NCBI RefSeq assembly: GCF_000972845.2
Contig: NC_040016.1
Coordinates: 14,404,701 to 14,468,700 of the forward strand
DNA from: Larimichthys crocea
Taxonomy: Eukaryota; Chordata; Actinopteri; Sciaenidae
Reading direction: 5' to 3'
DNA length: 64,000 nt
The stretch's first letter is position 1, and each line of letters starts with the position of its first letter. A program made the translations under genes and the position numbers. The notes under the pieces are model-generated. The model saw nothing but the letters and a program-made list of their open reading frames with translations. It was not told where the DNA came from and did not search any database. Shown in pieces: positions 13,836 to 32,139 of this stretch.

Positions 13836-16060
13836 AAAACTGGTTACACCTCAGCCCACTCAAACACCCGCAAATCCAGCCTACGAATGCCTCTTCTAAT
13901 CTTACAGAACTTTGAACACACAGAGTCATGATCAGGGACATTGCAGAGAGGCAAGAAATGAAGGCCTGTGTCCTTACTCACAAGCAGAAACACCAAACTT
14001 GGTGAGTGTTCTCAAAAAATATCCCAGAAACAAACCTCCATAAAATCCCGTTCCTTTTCCGATAAATGCATCACAGTGATGTGAAACTGAATTGCGGCAC
14101 TAATAGAGCTGACGGAGCAGCTCTCTCTCTAAACACTGGCCCGAGATCAGCTTTGCAAGAACATTTCAAATGACAGCTCAGCGACAGACACCTCAGTCAA
14201 AGAGGCCATCGACAGTCTGTCAACGTCTCTTCCGTGTCAATTTGTATTTTTCTCACCGTCATGAAAATGTGTCATGTTATTTCAAATGGTGTCATATGAG
14301 GAAATGATTATAAAATCGTATCAGGGCTTCTATTATATTTTAAAGTTTTGGTTGTCAACATTGCTGGGACAGCCACTGATGTTGCTGCTTGCACTTAATC
14401 TATGAAACCTACTGATTTTCCTCATGATCATCGTGTCATATTGCATTTTCTCTCAAAACTTTATGCACTGACTAAATTATTGTTGTTTTACAGTGAGCTC
14501 AAACATCAAAAATCAATGTTTACATTTTCCTTTTGTGTTGTTTACATTTTCTTATTTATAACTGTGTCATGGATTTACGTTCCCATTTTCTACTCCTGTG
14601 TTTTAAGATCATTGTAAATATGTGATGTTGTAAAATGAACAAATTTTTAAAAATGTGAGATTGTATAATTTAAAGGTGCTGATGTTTCTAATTAGGTGGC
14701 TACTCTATTTGAACCTCAAAAAGCTTATGGTAGTAGAATGTACTGTAGCTGCTGTTCATGTCTGAGCATCAAACAACAGATAAAAGAGAAACATGTGAAC
14801 AAAGAAAAAGCAATATGTCTGCTCTGGTACAGTATGTCACAGGTCAAAAGAACCACAGATGAGTTCATTCAGGGCAGACAGGCTTTTTTTTTATTAGTAT
14901 TGCAGTGTTTACTGTATTAAAACGCAATACCTGTTTAAAAAATCCCTTTCTGAGCATCTGGGGGTGTATATAGCATCAGAAAAGCATGTTTGTGGAAGTA
15001 CAAATAGCCTATTGGTCACTGTTTGTGACTCAGATCAAAATGAAATATTTGTTTCATGCACAGAGGGGAAAAAAAGCAACAAAGGAAAGACTGCAGATTT
15101 CTGGAAGACATTTAAAGACTTCAGTTTAATGACTGAAGGCATGTGGATGACAGGGACACAAAACACCAAAATAGATTGCAGAAAAACTGCAAAAATATGA
15201 TTGCATTCACGGTTTTCGGCTTTCACTCGGTTCGATCTTTGCTAGATGTGTGGCCTCGCTATGTTTGCAGTGTACCAGCACTATAGATGATCAGAGTTTA
15301 GATCAATTTTGGAAACTTAATGTGGCTCAAGAAATTCAGCTTTCTCCATATCTGGGGAAAAATGCTGAAAATCTCGATCCCTGAATTAGAGATTTATCCT
15401 GCCTGTTCTTAAAATCAACCTACACCCAAAAAATTGAGGCAGGTAATACCTTGACTTATCCACTTTTACTTATTCCCTTCCCACAATTTAGCAGGTTAAC
15501 TTCTACAACCCCACAGTGTGGTTCATCTGTTTACAGAAAGGTCACTCTTGACATCCGTCCTCACCAGCTAAAATCTTTGTCCAACAAATGGTCATTTTTC
15601 ACTACTGCACAAGGGCTCCTTCATAATAGACAGTATGATACATGAAACTCTGGTTTTGATGTACTTGTGTCCCTTGACAAGCCTTTATATGTGCATGTGG
15701 TTCAATCTTGACTGTATAACAGCACATTACATCCTGTTCCATTAAATATGACTGATCAGGTCCCACTCAATAAGCTAGAAATGGCAGCTTCTATTTTTTT
15801 GAAACCGGTGTTAAGTTTTAAACTTTACAATTTGTAAAAAAGATTTTAAACTGATGTGTCCCCAAGAAAAGCTAGAAATCCTCCTGCAGGATGAGATGTT
15901 GCCAAAAAGCAAACCTACTGCCCTCTAGTGTCTCGATTGTGGAGGTACTTACGTTTCCCACTACGCTGATTGAAACAACCCTGTACGAACTGTTTGCTTT
16001 TTATACTGCATTATTGTAACTGTACAATAAATATATTTAAGAAACAATTTAAAATAAAAT
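13836..16060 (+). other. map3k12: map3k12 3' untranslated region
   Basis: There is no open frame after the stop at 13833-13835. AT-rich sequence continues for about 2.2 kb to a cluster of polyadenylation signals. The assignment to the 3' UTR is inferred from position and the absence of another gene; long 3' UTRs are usual for this gene. Confidence 0.7.
16026..16031 (+). terminator. map3k12: Polyadenylation signal of map3k12
   Basis: AATAAA lies about 2.2 kb after the stop, with a second AATAAA-like motif shortly after it. It is only about 110 bp from the opposing pcbp2 signal, so the two genes end tail-to-tail. Confidence 0.65.
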
Positions 16061-16142
16061 CAAACTTGGATAATCTCAACTTGTGTGTTCAGTGTATGTC
16101 ATAAAAATCTCAAGACAAGTTGTGGTTTGAGCATTTCAAATC

Positions 16143-16148
16143 TTTATT
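16143..16148 (-). terminator. pcbp2: Polyadenylation signal of pcbp2
   Basis: TTTATT on the plus strand reads AATAAA on the minus strand, and it is the first such signal after map3k12 ends. From here to the pcbp2 stop at 17365 I see only noncoding, homopolymer-rich DNA, taken as the pcbp2 3' UTR (about 1.2 kb). Confidence 0.6.
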
Positions 16149-17364
16149 TCTGTATTTTTTAAACAATGTTGTGGCACCCAGGTCTACAGTCTCAAAAACG
16201 TGCACAAAAGTTTCTTTTTTTTTCTTTCCTGCAAAATAAAAAATAAAATAAATTCTGACTTGAGCAAAGCAAAGAGCAGGAAACTAGTGTTAACTCACAA
16301 CCCTTTCTTTGTCTAGTTCCAGAGCTTCAATGATTTCATTTCTCAGCCTCATCACATTTAATAGACAGATCAGTCAGTGTCCAGGAGTTAATTCCCCCTT
16401 TGGTAGTTAAAAAAAAATATTTCCTCCATTTAAAACAAATATTCCAACATTTTTTTTAGTATATATCAGTCTTTACAAAAAAAGCGAGGAGAACCCTCTG
16501 CTTCAGACCCCTAGAGCCAAACCCAAACCCCCAAAACCTCCCATCCCAGCAAAATATCAACACATGATCTCATGACCAAGGAAAGGGGGGTGGGGACAGG
16601 AATTACATGTAGAGGGCAAAAAGTGACACACGTAGTGATACACATTTTTAAATTATCCAGATAAATTCAATTGCGAGTGTTAGATTGTTTGTCGTCATAA
16701 CCAAATATAAATCGGTGACAGTGCATGTACAGTTACGTATTCTCAGTGACACGAGTGTAATCCATGTTACAAGCACTTCAATTTAAAGGTGACAAAGGGG
16801 GAGAATGCTGTGTATATTTAAAGCAAGTGAGTATGGACGTAAAATGGACAGACCGACTTGTGGAACTGGGTGAGGAAAAGGGGGATGTGTATATAAACAC
16901 AATAAAACAGTCACTCTATTCTTATTTTTGATACTTTTTTTTTTTATTTTTCCTTTTTTGTCTTTTCCTTTTTAAAGAAAAAAACTGACTGTACAGAACT
17001 AAATCTATATGCCTATTCAGAGTTTTCCAACTCTACTCCTCTGTGATGGAAAAGAAAGGAAAAGAAAAAGGGAAGAGAGCGAGGGATCCATGGAAGAAAA
17101 AGAAAATCTAATTACAAATCATTAAAACCTCCAACTTCACTCAAAAAGGGAATTAAAAACATAATTGTTGCTTCTTTTGACTAAAACCCAAAAAACAAAG
17201 AAAATAAATAATGAACTCAGCGGATCAAATCAGAGGCGGATGACATGATTTCAAATGAGGAAGAGGCGGTATAATATATAAACTCTTAAGTTGGATAGTT
17301 GCATTGACTGCTTTATGGTAGCCGATGATATAAAAGTGAGATTTAGTGCAGATGCAGTGTCTTA

Positions 17365-25154
<7,790 letters not shown>

Positions 25155-25337
25155 AACTGCAACCTTGCTGTTGAACTGGGGTCTTTGGTCACTGAGATGG
25201 ATCTAAAATTTAAAAAAAACATAGAGAAAGAGCAAGTTAGAAGACTTCACGGAGCATAAACATAACACACGTAGTATGGGGATAACAGAACATGTGCCTC
25301 AAATTCAACGTATACAAGCTGATGATCAACAAGGTGG

Positions 25338-25411
25338 TAGATACTACACAGCACTATTCAAACACATGTTGACTTAACAACATGTGTTTGAATGGTGCTG
25401 TATAGTATCTA
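25338..25411. repeat. 34-bp inverted repeat with 6-nt loop
   Basis: The arms 25338-25371 and 25378-25411 are complementary at 32 of 34 positions and are separated by ACTTAA. The hairpin lies in the first pcbp2 intron, about 135 nt upstream of the start-codon exon, and would also form in pcbp2 pre-mRNA. It may be a transposon-derived fold-back. Confidence 0.8.
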
Positions 25412-26296
25412 TGGTGATTAATAACATCACTACAGGGACACAGGTTTAAATGGCAGCATTATATATATGAGATGTACACGTCCGATTGATTAAACGTGTC
25501 AATCTCAAACACTGAGTTAACAGCGTGATACATGCAGAAACATGCTGCTTTATGAATGAGCATCTGTGTGTGTTGTAGCTCATGCTAACGCTGGAGCTTG
25601 TGATGCGTACTACGATGGATCAGAAACAATCAGGCTTCACTCAGATAAACGAGTTAGTTTTCCAAGTTATCTGAACACAGACAGAGTAAAATCAGCACTG
25701 AATGCCTCGCGTGCTAACGATGACTTCATCATTTAGTATCAAGTTTATCAACAAATGCTGCTTCACGCATTAATACCGCATATGTGACCCGCACCTCCAC
25801 TAACACACTCACTCGGCGTGTCGTGCGTGAAAAAGCAGCAGTGTTGTTCGCTTTTAAAGTGAGTCCATTTAACTGTTAACGCGTGTTGTGAGTCTTGTTA
25901 GCCGCTTAGCATTTCAAAAGAAAATGAATGAAGCATGCGTGCGCTACTTAGCAACGCTAGCTCTTTAGCTTAATTAGTCGGTGTTGTTAATAGCTGATTA
26001 AACACCGGCAGCACTTCACGGTGTGGTAGCTGGGTCATCTTTCGATCGGTTGCGGCCACCAAACATCCGAGAGGAGTCTTTAAAAAAGCCACATTAAGAC
26101 CAAACTTCACCCACCGTGTGTGGGTTAGCTCAGAGCTAGCTCTCGCGGCAGTACGGAGACTGCGTGCTCATCATCACGCGGCCTGTTAGCGGCTAGCTCG
26201 CTGCTGCGCGCGATTTCTTTCCGCTAGTTGTGATCACAACACAGAAACCAAAAATCTATTGAAAAAAAAAAACACCAAACATGAGATGAAACTCAC

Positions 26297-26450
26297 CTGA
26301 TTCGTGTGCTGGTAGGTGATCGGGGGGAGGGTTGGGGTTGTAAGGGTAGAAGGGGAGAGGTTCGGGAGGGTAGAAACCCGGGGGAGAGTTTAGAAAGGAC
26401 TCGGGGAAGAGGGAAGAGTGATGTGAGATCGAGCTCCACTCCTTTACACA
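26297..26450 (-). promoter_or_regulatory. pcbp2: pcbp2 noncoding first exon and promoter region
   Basis: A minus-strand donor (CAG then GTGAGTTTC) lies at 26296/26297 and matches the acceptor at 25203-25204 in front of the ATG exon. This indicates a 5' noncoding exon that starts somewhere near 26450. CpG dinucleotides are relatively frequent around 26.0-26.2 kb. The transcription start itself is not visible from sequence. Confidence 0.55.
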
Positions 26451-26536
26451 AAGACAACAAAATTATCACCTCTGAACTTTCCCCTTTCACCCAAAACCAA
26501 ACCCCCCCCCCATCCCGAGCTGACCCGAGCATGTGT

Positions 26537-26572
26537 CCCCCCCCCCCCCCCCACCAAAAAAAAAAAAAAAAA
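26537..26572. repeat. Homopolymer (C)16-(A)17 tract
   Basis: Sixteen consecutive C are followed by ACC and then seventeen A, just upstream of the presumed pcbp2 first exon. It is a simple repeat and prone to sequencing error. Confidence 0.85.
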
Positions 26573-26599
26573 CACGTCTGCATGTGGCAGCAGCTACAA

Positions 26600-27403
26600 T
26601 GTGTTAAATCAAACGTTATCATTTAAAGATACGAGTTATTGCGCACAATAAACACATTAATGAAACAAATGCGGCGTCACAACAAGGAAGGGTGTGTTAT
26701 TGGAAACAACACACGGGACCACGTGTGTTTTTTAAACCGCGTTTAAACACGAATTATACAAACAAGACATATGATTTACTGATGTTTCTAATATGTTCAT
26801 ATTTAGAAACTTCAATAAAATGCTTATTTATAGGGCCACTTAGAGGACATGAAGTGTACTGCAACTTATAACTTCAATTTGTTTTATTCATTTATTTATT
26901 TTTACACATCCATTGATTGAGTAGGGTTAATTTAAACCACTTATATAATTACAATTAGTGCAGATACAAAGCAGAATAGTATTTTTCTGCCCTTGTACAG
27001 TAAGTAGTGAATATAAAATCTCCTCCAGACACTCATCATTGTATCACTCTACACAAAAGAAAACTAAATCACAATAATTAGAGTTTCTCAAACATTCAAA
27101 ACAAAGTTGTCAGCCCGCTCGTCTATGAAACATTTGACACAAACCAGGAAAATCAGATATATATATTTAAGACATGATGGAATGCCAATACAGACAAAAC
27201 ACTTTGCTGCAACAGCTTATGCATTTCTAGGATAAATAGATAGAGCATGCAATTTATTAAAGAACACTGCATCTTCTCATAAATCCTGTTAAGTGTGATA
27301 AGAATGACCTTTGCGTGTTTTATTGTTATTAGGTCAGTGAGTCAGTTTGCCCTTTTGTGAAGCAATGTTTCTGTGAAAGCCTTTGTTGTGAATTGGTGTG
27401 GCC
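26600..27403 (-). other. Intergenic region and prr13 3' untranslated region
   Basis: No open frame of interest lies here. TTTATT on the plus strand at 26883-26888 (AATAAA on minus), with further copies beside it, is the probable prr13 polyadenylation signal. That leaves only about 400 bp between the prr13 3' end and the pcbp2 first exon. Confidence 0.5.
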
Positions 27404-29729
27404 TCAGTCACTGCTGCTGCTGCTGCTGCTGGAGGACTGTGGAGGGAAAACAACATCATATTATTATAATATTATTATATATTTTAATACATTTTAAACA
27501 CACACAACAAATGTTTAATGACTAGGTGAAACATATAATACAACTGTATTAAACATAATTTTTTTTTTTTTCTTGGGCTGTTGACAAACTTTTCCTCTAA
27601 AAAAAAGAAGTGGATCTGGGATCTGCGTTGTTGGATCCACTTAATTACATATGATTGATTTGGCACTTGAAACTTTTGTTCAAACCAACAAACGTTGATA
27701 GGAACACAAGCTGACTGTGTTCAGAGTGTCCTGAGTTTGTTCTTTAAAGTACTGAGATGTAAGTAACTACTTGTATCAAATGTCAAGATGTAGTCTGAGA
27801 ATAACTTGTGCTGTTCAGATTCAGCCATATTCATTCATTTCAAGCCAGTTTAGTAAAGCCACTTTCTTAAGGGGCCGTTGCTCAGTTATACTTGAGAGTT
27901 TAGGATGAGTTAAACATGCATTTCACACTGAGGTCACACTGACACCTCAATATTGTATCCTCACAACATTTAATGCGCAGCTGTGTTTACAAACCCACTC
28001 GCTGTGTCTTGTATAAATCTCCCAGCTGCCTTTAGAGGTCACTATATCAATAGTTTTAAAGCTGATCCTGATTTCATCCAGAGTACTTTCTGTGATTTTA
28101 GGATGAAAAAAATGTATGTAGTATCATCCAATGCAGTCATTAAACCTGCACAGTATCAGGTAGCATACGTGTGAGCCAAAACATTCAAAATGCCAAATCT
28201 GCATCAATCATAATAACTGATTTAACTGACAAAACTGCACAGTCACTGTACTTGCAGAAATCATATCAACTCCTGAAAGCAGCAGTCTGTCTGAATCTAT
28301 TTAAATCCACGTGTCACGTCTATCTAGGGTCGACAAATTCAGACCGATAGATCAAGAGTCACATCGTGTTTCCACAGAATTCATCCACTGGGTTGATATT
28401 TGTAGGTGCATATTGCCACTAATGTTATGAAGTGTTTATATGGCAAACGAATCAAGGCGTGCCAAGTTTGACATGACTCATTAGCTCAGCAATTATTAAT
28501 CATTTACTAATATTTAATATAGTTCCAAATTGACAGACCAAAGTCTTTTTTTTTTTTTTTAAATCTGCAGGTCCTAACCTAAGGTCCTAGACTTCGTGCT
28601 TCAAATAGTCTTATTTGATGGTAAACCAAACATTTTGTGGTTTTGAACAGTTATTCAGACAAAAGAAACATTGTGAAGATGAACCTGTGATGTGTATTCA
28701 CTATTTTCTAACATCTTATAAACCAAACACTTGACTGATAGACAGTACAAATAATCTGTAGTTGTACAACTATGTTCATCATGAAGAAAGTAGAGAGATA
28801 AATAGCTTTGCTTCTAGTATAGTTTATAATCTGTGCTCATACAAGCTGTCGTCATGTTTAATACAGTCGCGTGACTTGTGATTGTTTGTTTTGATGTGTC
28901 ATGGTAATATAATCCAGCTTTATAATGAAAATCTAAACCATGTCAATAAACTCAGTACTCTTTAGCTGTGCTGCACTTTGCACTCGGTGAGTGTGCAGCA
29001 CTGACTCACATGTAGTCGGGGTGTGCTGCTGAGGGGCGTAGGCAGGTTCAGGATTCATCTTATTATCTACTATTGATATTAATATTTCACCTGCAAGAGG
29101 GGCCTTTTACAGCTCTTACATGGTGTATCTTCAAATCCAGCCTCACCTTGCCGTGTTTGTGGTGGCCATGTTTGTGCTCCTTATGTGCTTTCTTCATCTT
29201 CTTCTTCATCTTTTTGTTGGCTTTATGTCCAACCAACCCCATTCCCATTCCTGCCATTCCTCCGGCTAATGCTCCGCCCATGGGATTTACCCCTCCATGA
29301 TGACCTTTGTGGTGACCTTTATGTTTACCCCCTTTTGGAGAGTGTGGGTATGGACCTGGGTAAACACCTCCAGGAGGTACTGCTGGGTATCCAGCTGGAG
29401 CCATAGGGTAAGGTTGAGGTCCTGGAGCCACGTAAGGCATACCTCCTGGAGGTACAGTTGGTCCCATGGCTGGGTTCATACCAGCTGGATATTGGCCAGC
29501 TGGGTACCCTGGAGGTTGGGGGAAGACTCCTGCTCCAGTTGCAGGTGGAGGTGGATATGCAGGGTTGTAGCCAGGAGGGTAGACAGGGTTTGGTGGTCCG
29601 ACTGGAGGGGGAGGACCTGATATACATAAAAGCACCTTGTTATTCAGCACACCTATATTATAAAACACGCCCACAGTAAAATAGTTATATGCTGGTTTTG
29701 TATGATATCTCACCTTGATTTGGCCACAT
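27404..29729 (-). CDS. prr13: Proline-rich protein 13 (TXR1 family)
   Basis: Three coding exons, in transcript order: 29729-29714 (MWPNQ), 29616-29147 and 27436-27404. They join to about 172 residues. The first two thirds are Pro/Gly/Tyr-rich (repeated YPPG, YPAG, PPGGM). A Gly/Met-rich stretch follows, then a basic tail with KKMKKKMKKAHKEHKHGHHKHGK. The short last exon encodes a run of Ser ending in Asp. Human PRR13 has the same plan, with KKMKKAHKK, a His/Lys run and a poly-Ser-Asp end. PRR13/TXR1 has been linked to repression of thrombospondin-1 and to taxane response in human cells. Its biochemical role is poorly known, and the sequence shows no enzymatic domain. A noncoding 5' exon probably lies near 31103-31210. 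Confidence 0.88.
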
Positions 29730-29815
29730 GGTTCTGTTTAAAAGCTTCAGGTCTCACACAAAATCCTAAAGAAACAGTATTTAATAAATTACATTACACG
29801 AAAACACAAAAAACA

Positions 29816-29905
29816 CCTTTTTAAAGGGTGTAGACATTATGTCTTATTCAGTTTAGTGCTTCTTTTTAAAGGGTGTAGACATTATGTCTTATTCAGTTTA
29901 GTGCT
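29816..29905. repeat. Perfect 45-bp tandem duplication
   Basis: Two copies with a 45-bp period (29816-29860, 29861-29905), each containing GGGTGTAGACATTATG, lie in the 5' intron of prr13. Confidence 0.9.
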
Positions 29906-30229
29906 TTTTTAAAAATTATTATTTAGTGATATCCTTTATATCCATTACTGCATCATGTTATATCTGCTGTGTTAAAAAAAAATCCAAAAATACAGAGCAG
30001 TTTTACAAAGTGACATTTTCGTCAGTAAGCTATATGTACAAAAATACTTCTAATGACTTGTCCAACAAAAAGCCCAAAACCCAAAGATATTCAGCACTCC
30101 TGTATAGTGATGACCACCATACTGTACATATCAGACATGAATGTTCGCCTAGATAGCGTCAAAATTATGTGATTAGTTTTGCTCTAAAGTGTGATCCAAT
30201 GCAACAACTCTGCCAAAAATTCAACTTTT

Positions 30230-30605
30230 TCAAAACTTTTAATGTTTCAGTGTTTCTTGACACTGTCAGAGAGGTAATAATTTAACTATTATACTTACTA
30301 TGGAGGTTGTAGTTTGCAGTAGTGTTAACTGGACTGCATTAATTTAAGAGGTGTTTCTAATATTTTGGCCACCTCATTCACATAAATGATGAGGTCCAAA
30401 ATATTAGAAATACCTTTCAATATAATGCACTCCTGTACAACAGCAGCACTCACTAAAACTGAATAATAGACATAAAGTAGACTTGTTACCTCTCTGACAG
30501 CGTCAATAAAAACTGAAACATTATAAGCTTCATAAAAGTTGATGTTATGACAGAGTTGACACATTGAATTGTACAAGAGTATGTAATAAAGTGGCCAGTC
30601 GGTGT
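30230..30605. repeat. Degenerate inverted-repeat DNA-transposon-like element
   Basis: TTTCTAATATTTTGG and CCAAAATATTAGAAAT form an internal inverted repeat near 30352-30412. The right side ends in TAATAAAGTGGCCAGTCGG, which resembles the terminal sequence of a widespread fish element. A related, more decayed copy lies at about 46600-46866. It is in the prr13 5' intron and encodes no protein. Confidence 0.55.
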
Positions 30606-31102
30606 ATCTGCTGTGTAAAAAAAAAAAAAATAATACATTTTTACAGGTTTCTACTGCTACATATTTCTGTCAGTAGTTCAAATACAAATACAGTATAATC
30701 AGTATTGTATAGTGATTACCACCATACTGCATATATCAAACATGAATGTTATAAATGCCTACATGGTATTAAAAGTTTTATGTTTTATGTGATTAGTTTT
30801 GTCCTTGAGATTTACTGGTATTGTTAGTCTTGGTGGATATAGTCTTTGTTTTTAGGCCTTATTACGTTATTCACATACTTTTATCTCAAACTGTACCTCT
30901 TGCTGACATCATTACATAAAGACACCTCTCACGTGAACATGATGAGGACAATATAGTCTAATGCCTCATAAGTGCATAGCAATTTCGCAACACTTTCTCC
31001 AACAGCTATGAGGACAGAAATAATAAAAAACAACAGGTTTTAAATCGTCGCTTTGCTTCACACACGCCATTTGTAATCGGTAAATATGTTTCACAGATTT
31101 AC

Positions 31103-31210
31103 CTCAGAAACTTGCTTCAGGTCTGGTCAAGTTTGTCAGGAATCCTCTGAGCTGTTTGTCTTCCGCGTTGAGCTGCACGGAAACACGAGGAAGCCACGCC
31201 CGCTGTTAAA
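31103..31210 (-). promoter_or_regulatory. prr13: Probable prr13 noncoding first exon/promoter
   Basis: A minus-strand donor (CTGAG then GTAAATC) at 31102/31103 could pair with the acceptor at 29766-29767, 36 nt before the prr13 ATG. The upstream 100 bp are richer in CpG than the surroundings. The amhr2 polyadenylation signal is only about 240 bp away, so amhr2 would end almost on the prr13 promoter. Confidence 0.45.
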
Positions 31211-31450
31211 GGACACGCACTTTGATGATACAACAGGGCTGGATGAAAAGTTGATCTACGTGTTTCTGTGGTACAAAAGATATCAACTCCCAGCTATTGT
31301 TAAGTGATCATTTAAAGAGGGTGGGGGGTTATCCATGACGCACACACACACATACACATACACCTGACTCACAGTCACACTCCATTACACCAGGATCAGC
31401 TGTCATGTAAACAAAAAGACAACACAGGGCTTTCTAGAAATTGAATGCAT

Positions 31451-31456
31451 TTTATT
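31451..31456 (-). terminator. amhr2: Polyadenylation signal of amhr2
   Basis: TTTATT on the plus strand (AATAAA on minus) lies about 690 bp after the amhr2 stop at 32140. The interval is noncoding and AT-rich, and is taken as the amhr2 3' UTR. Confidence 0.55.
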
Positions 31457-32139
31457 TGAACACAAAGATGTTGAACAAAAATAATTCAAAACTTTTTTTA
31501 CAAGTGTTACTAATAACATTAATGATGGCTCTGTTGTGTTCAGGTGTCCCAGTGAGTCATGACATGCTTATGAAATCAAAGCAGGTGAATGGAAATCAGC
31601 CGTCACTCATCATATTATTTAAACCATAGAACATAGATTGAAGCAATTTTGAATGGAATAAGAATTCATGTTTTTGTGTGTGTGTGTGTGTTTGATTTCC
31701 AGCCATACATAGACTTTAATGTAAAAGGGAAAGTCACTTAAAAGGTATTTTACACCTGTGCTGTCAAAAAGTTTTCAGTGAAAAAGAAAAAAATGTCTTG
31801 GCTTCTTGGAGTACTTAATCTAACAGAGCCTTCATTAACAGTATTAGCTCAAAATGTCTGTTACTAAAATCTAACTAGTAGTTGTACATATTATTTAACC
31901 TAATAAAAACATATCTTTTGAAAATTGCTTTTAATGTTTAACATAAGTCTTTTATTTTTTTTTCTTTAATGTACCTGAAATTCATTAACTCAGTTGTGTG
32001 TATCTAATAGAAAAAAAGAGTTAAAGAAAAAGTTAAAGGGCTACATGGAAAACAGCACCAGTAGCAAAAACAGTACTAGTGAGTGCAAACAGTACAGTGC
32101 AAATGTTTGATATGTAGATTATAACCCAGAAAAAAAAAG

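Noticed and set aside
29297..29620. Plus-strand Trp/Arg-rich open frames opposite prr13
   Set aside because: They are shadows of the proline- and glycine-rich prr13 exon; the minus frame has the family tail and consistent splicing.
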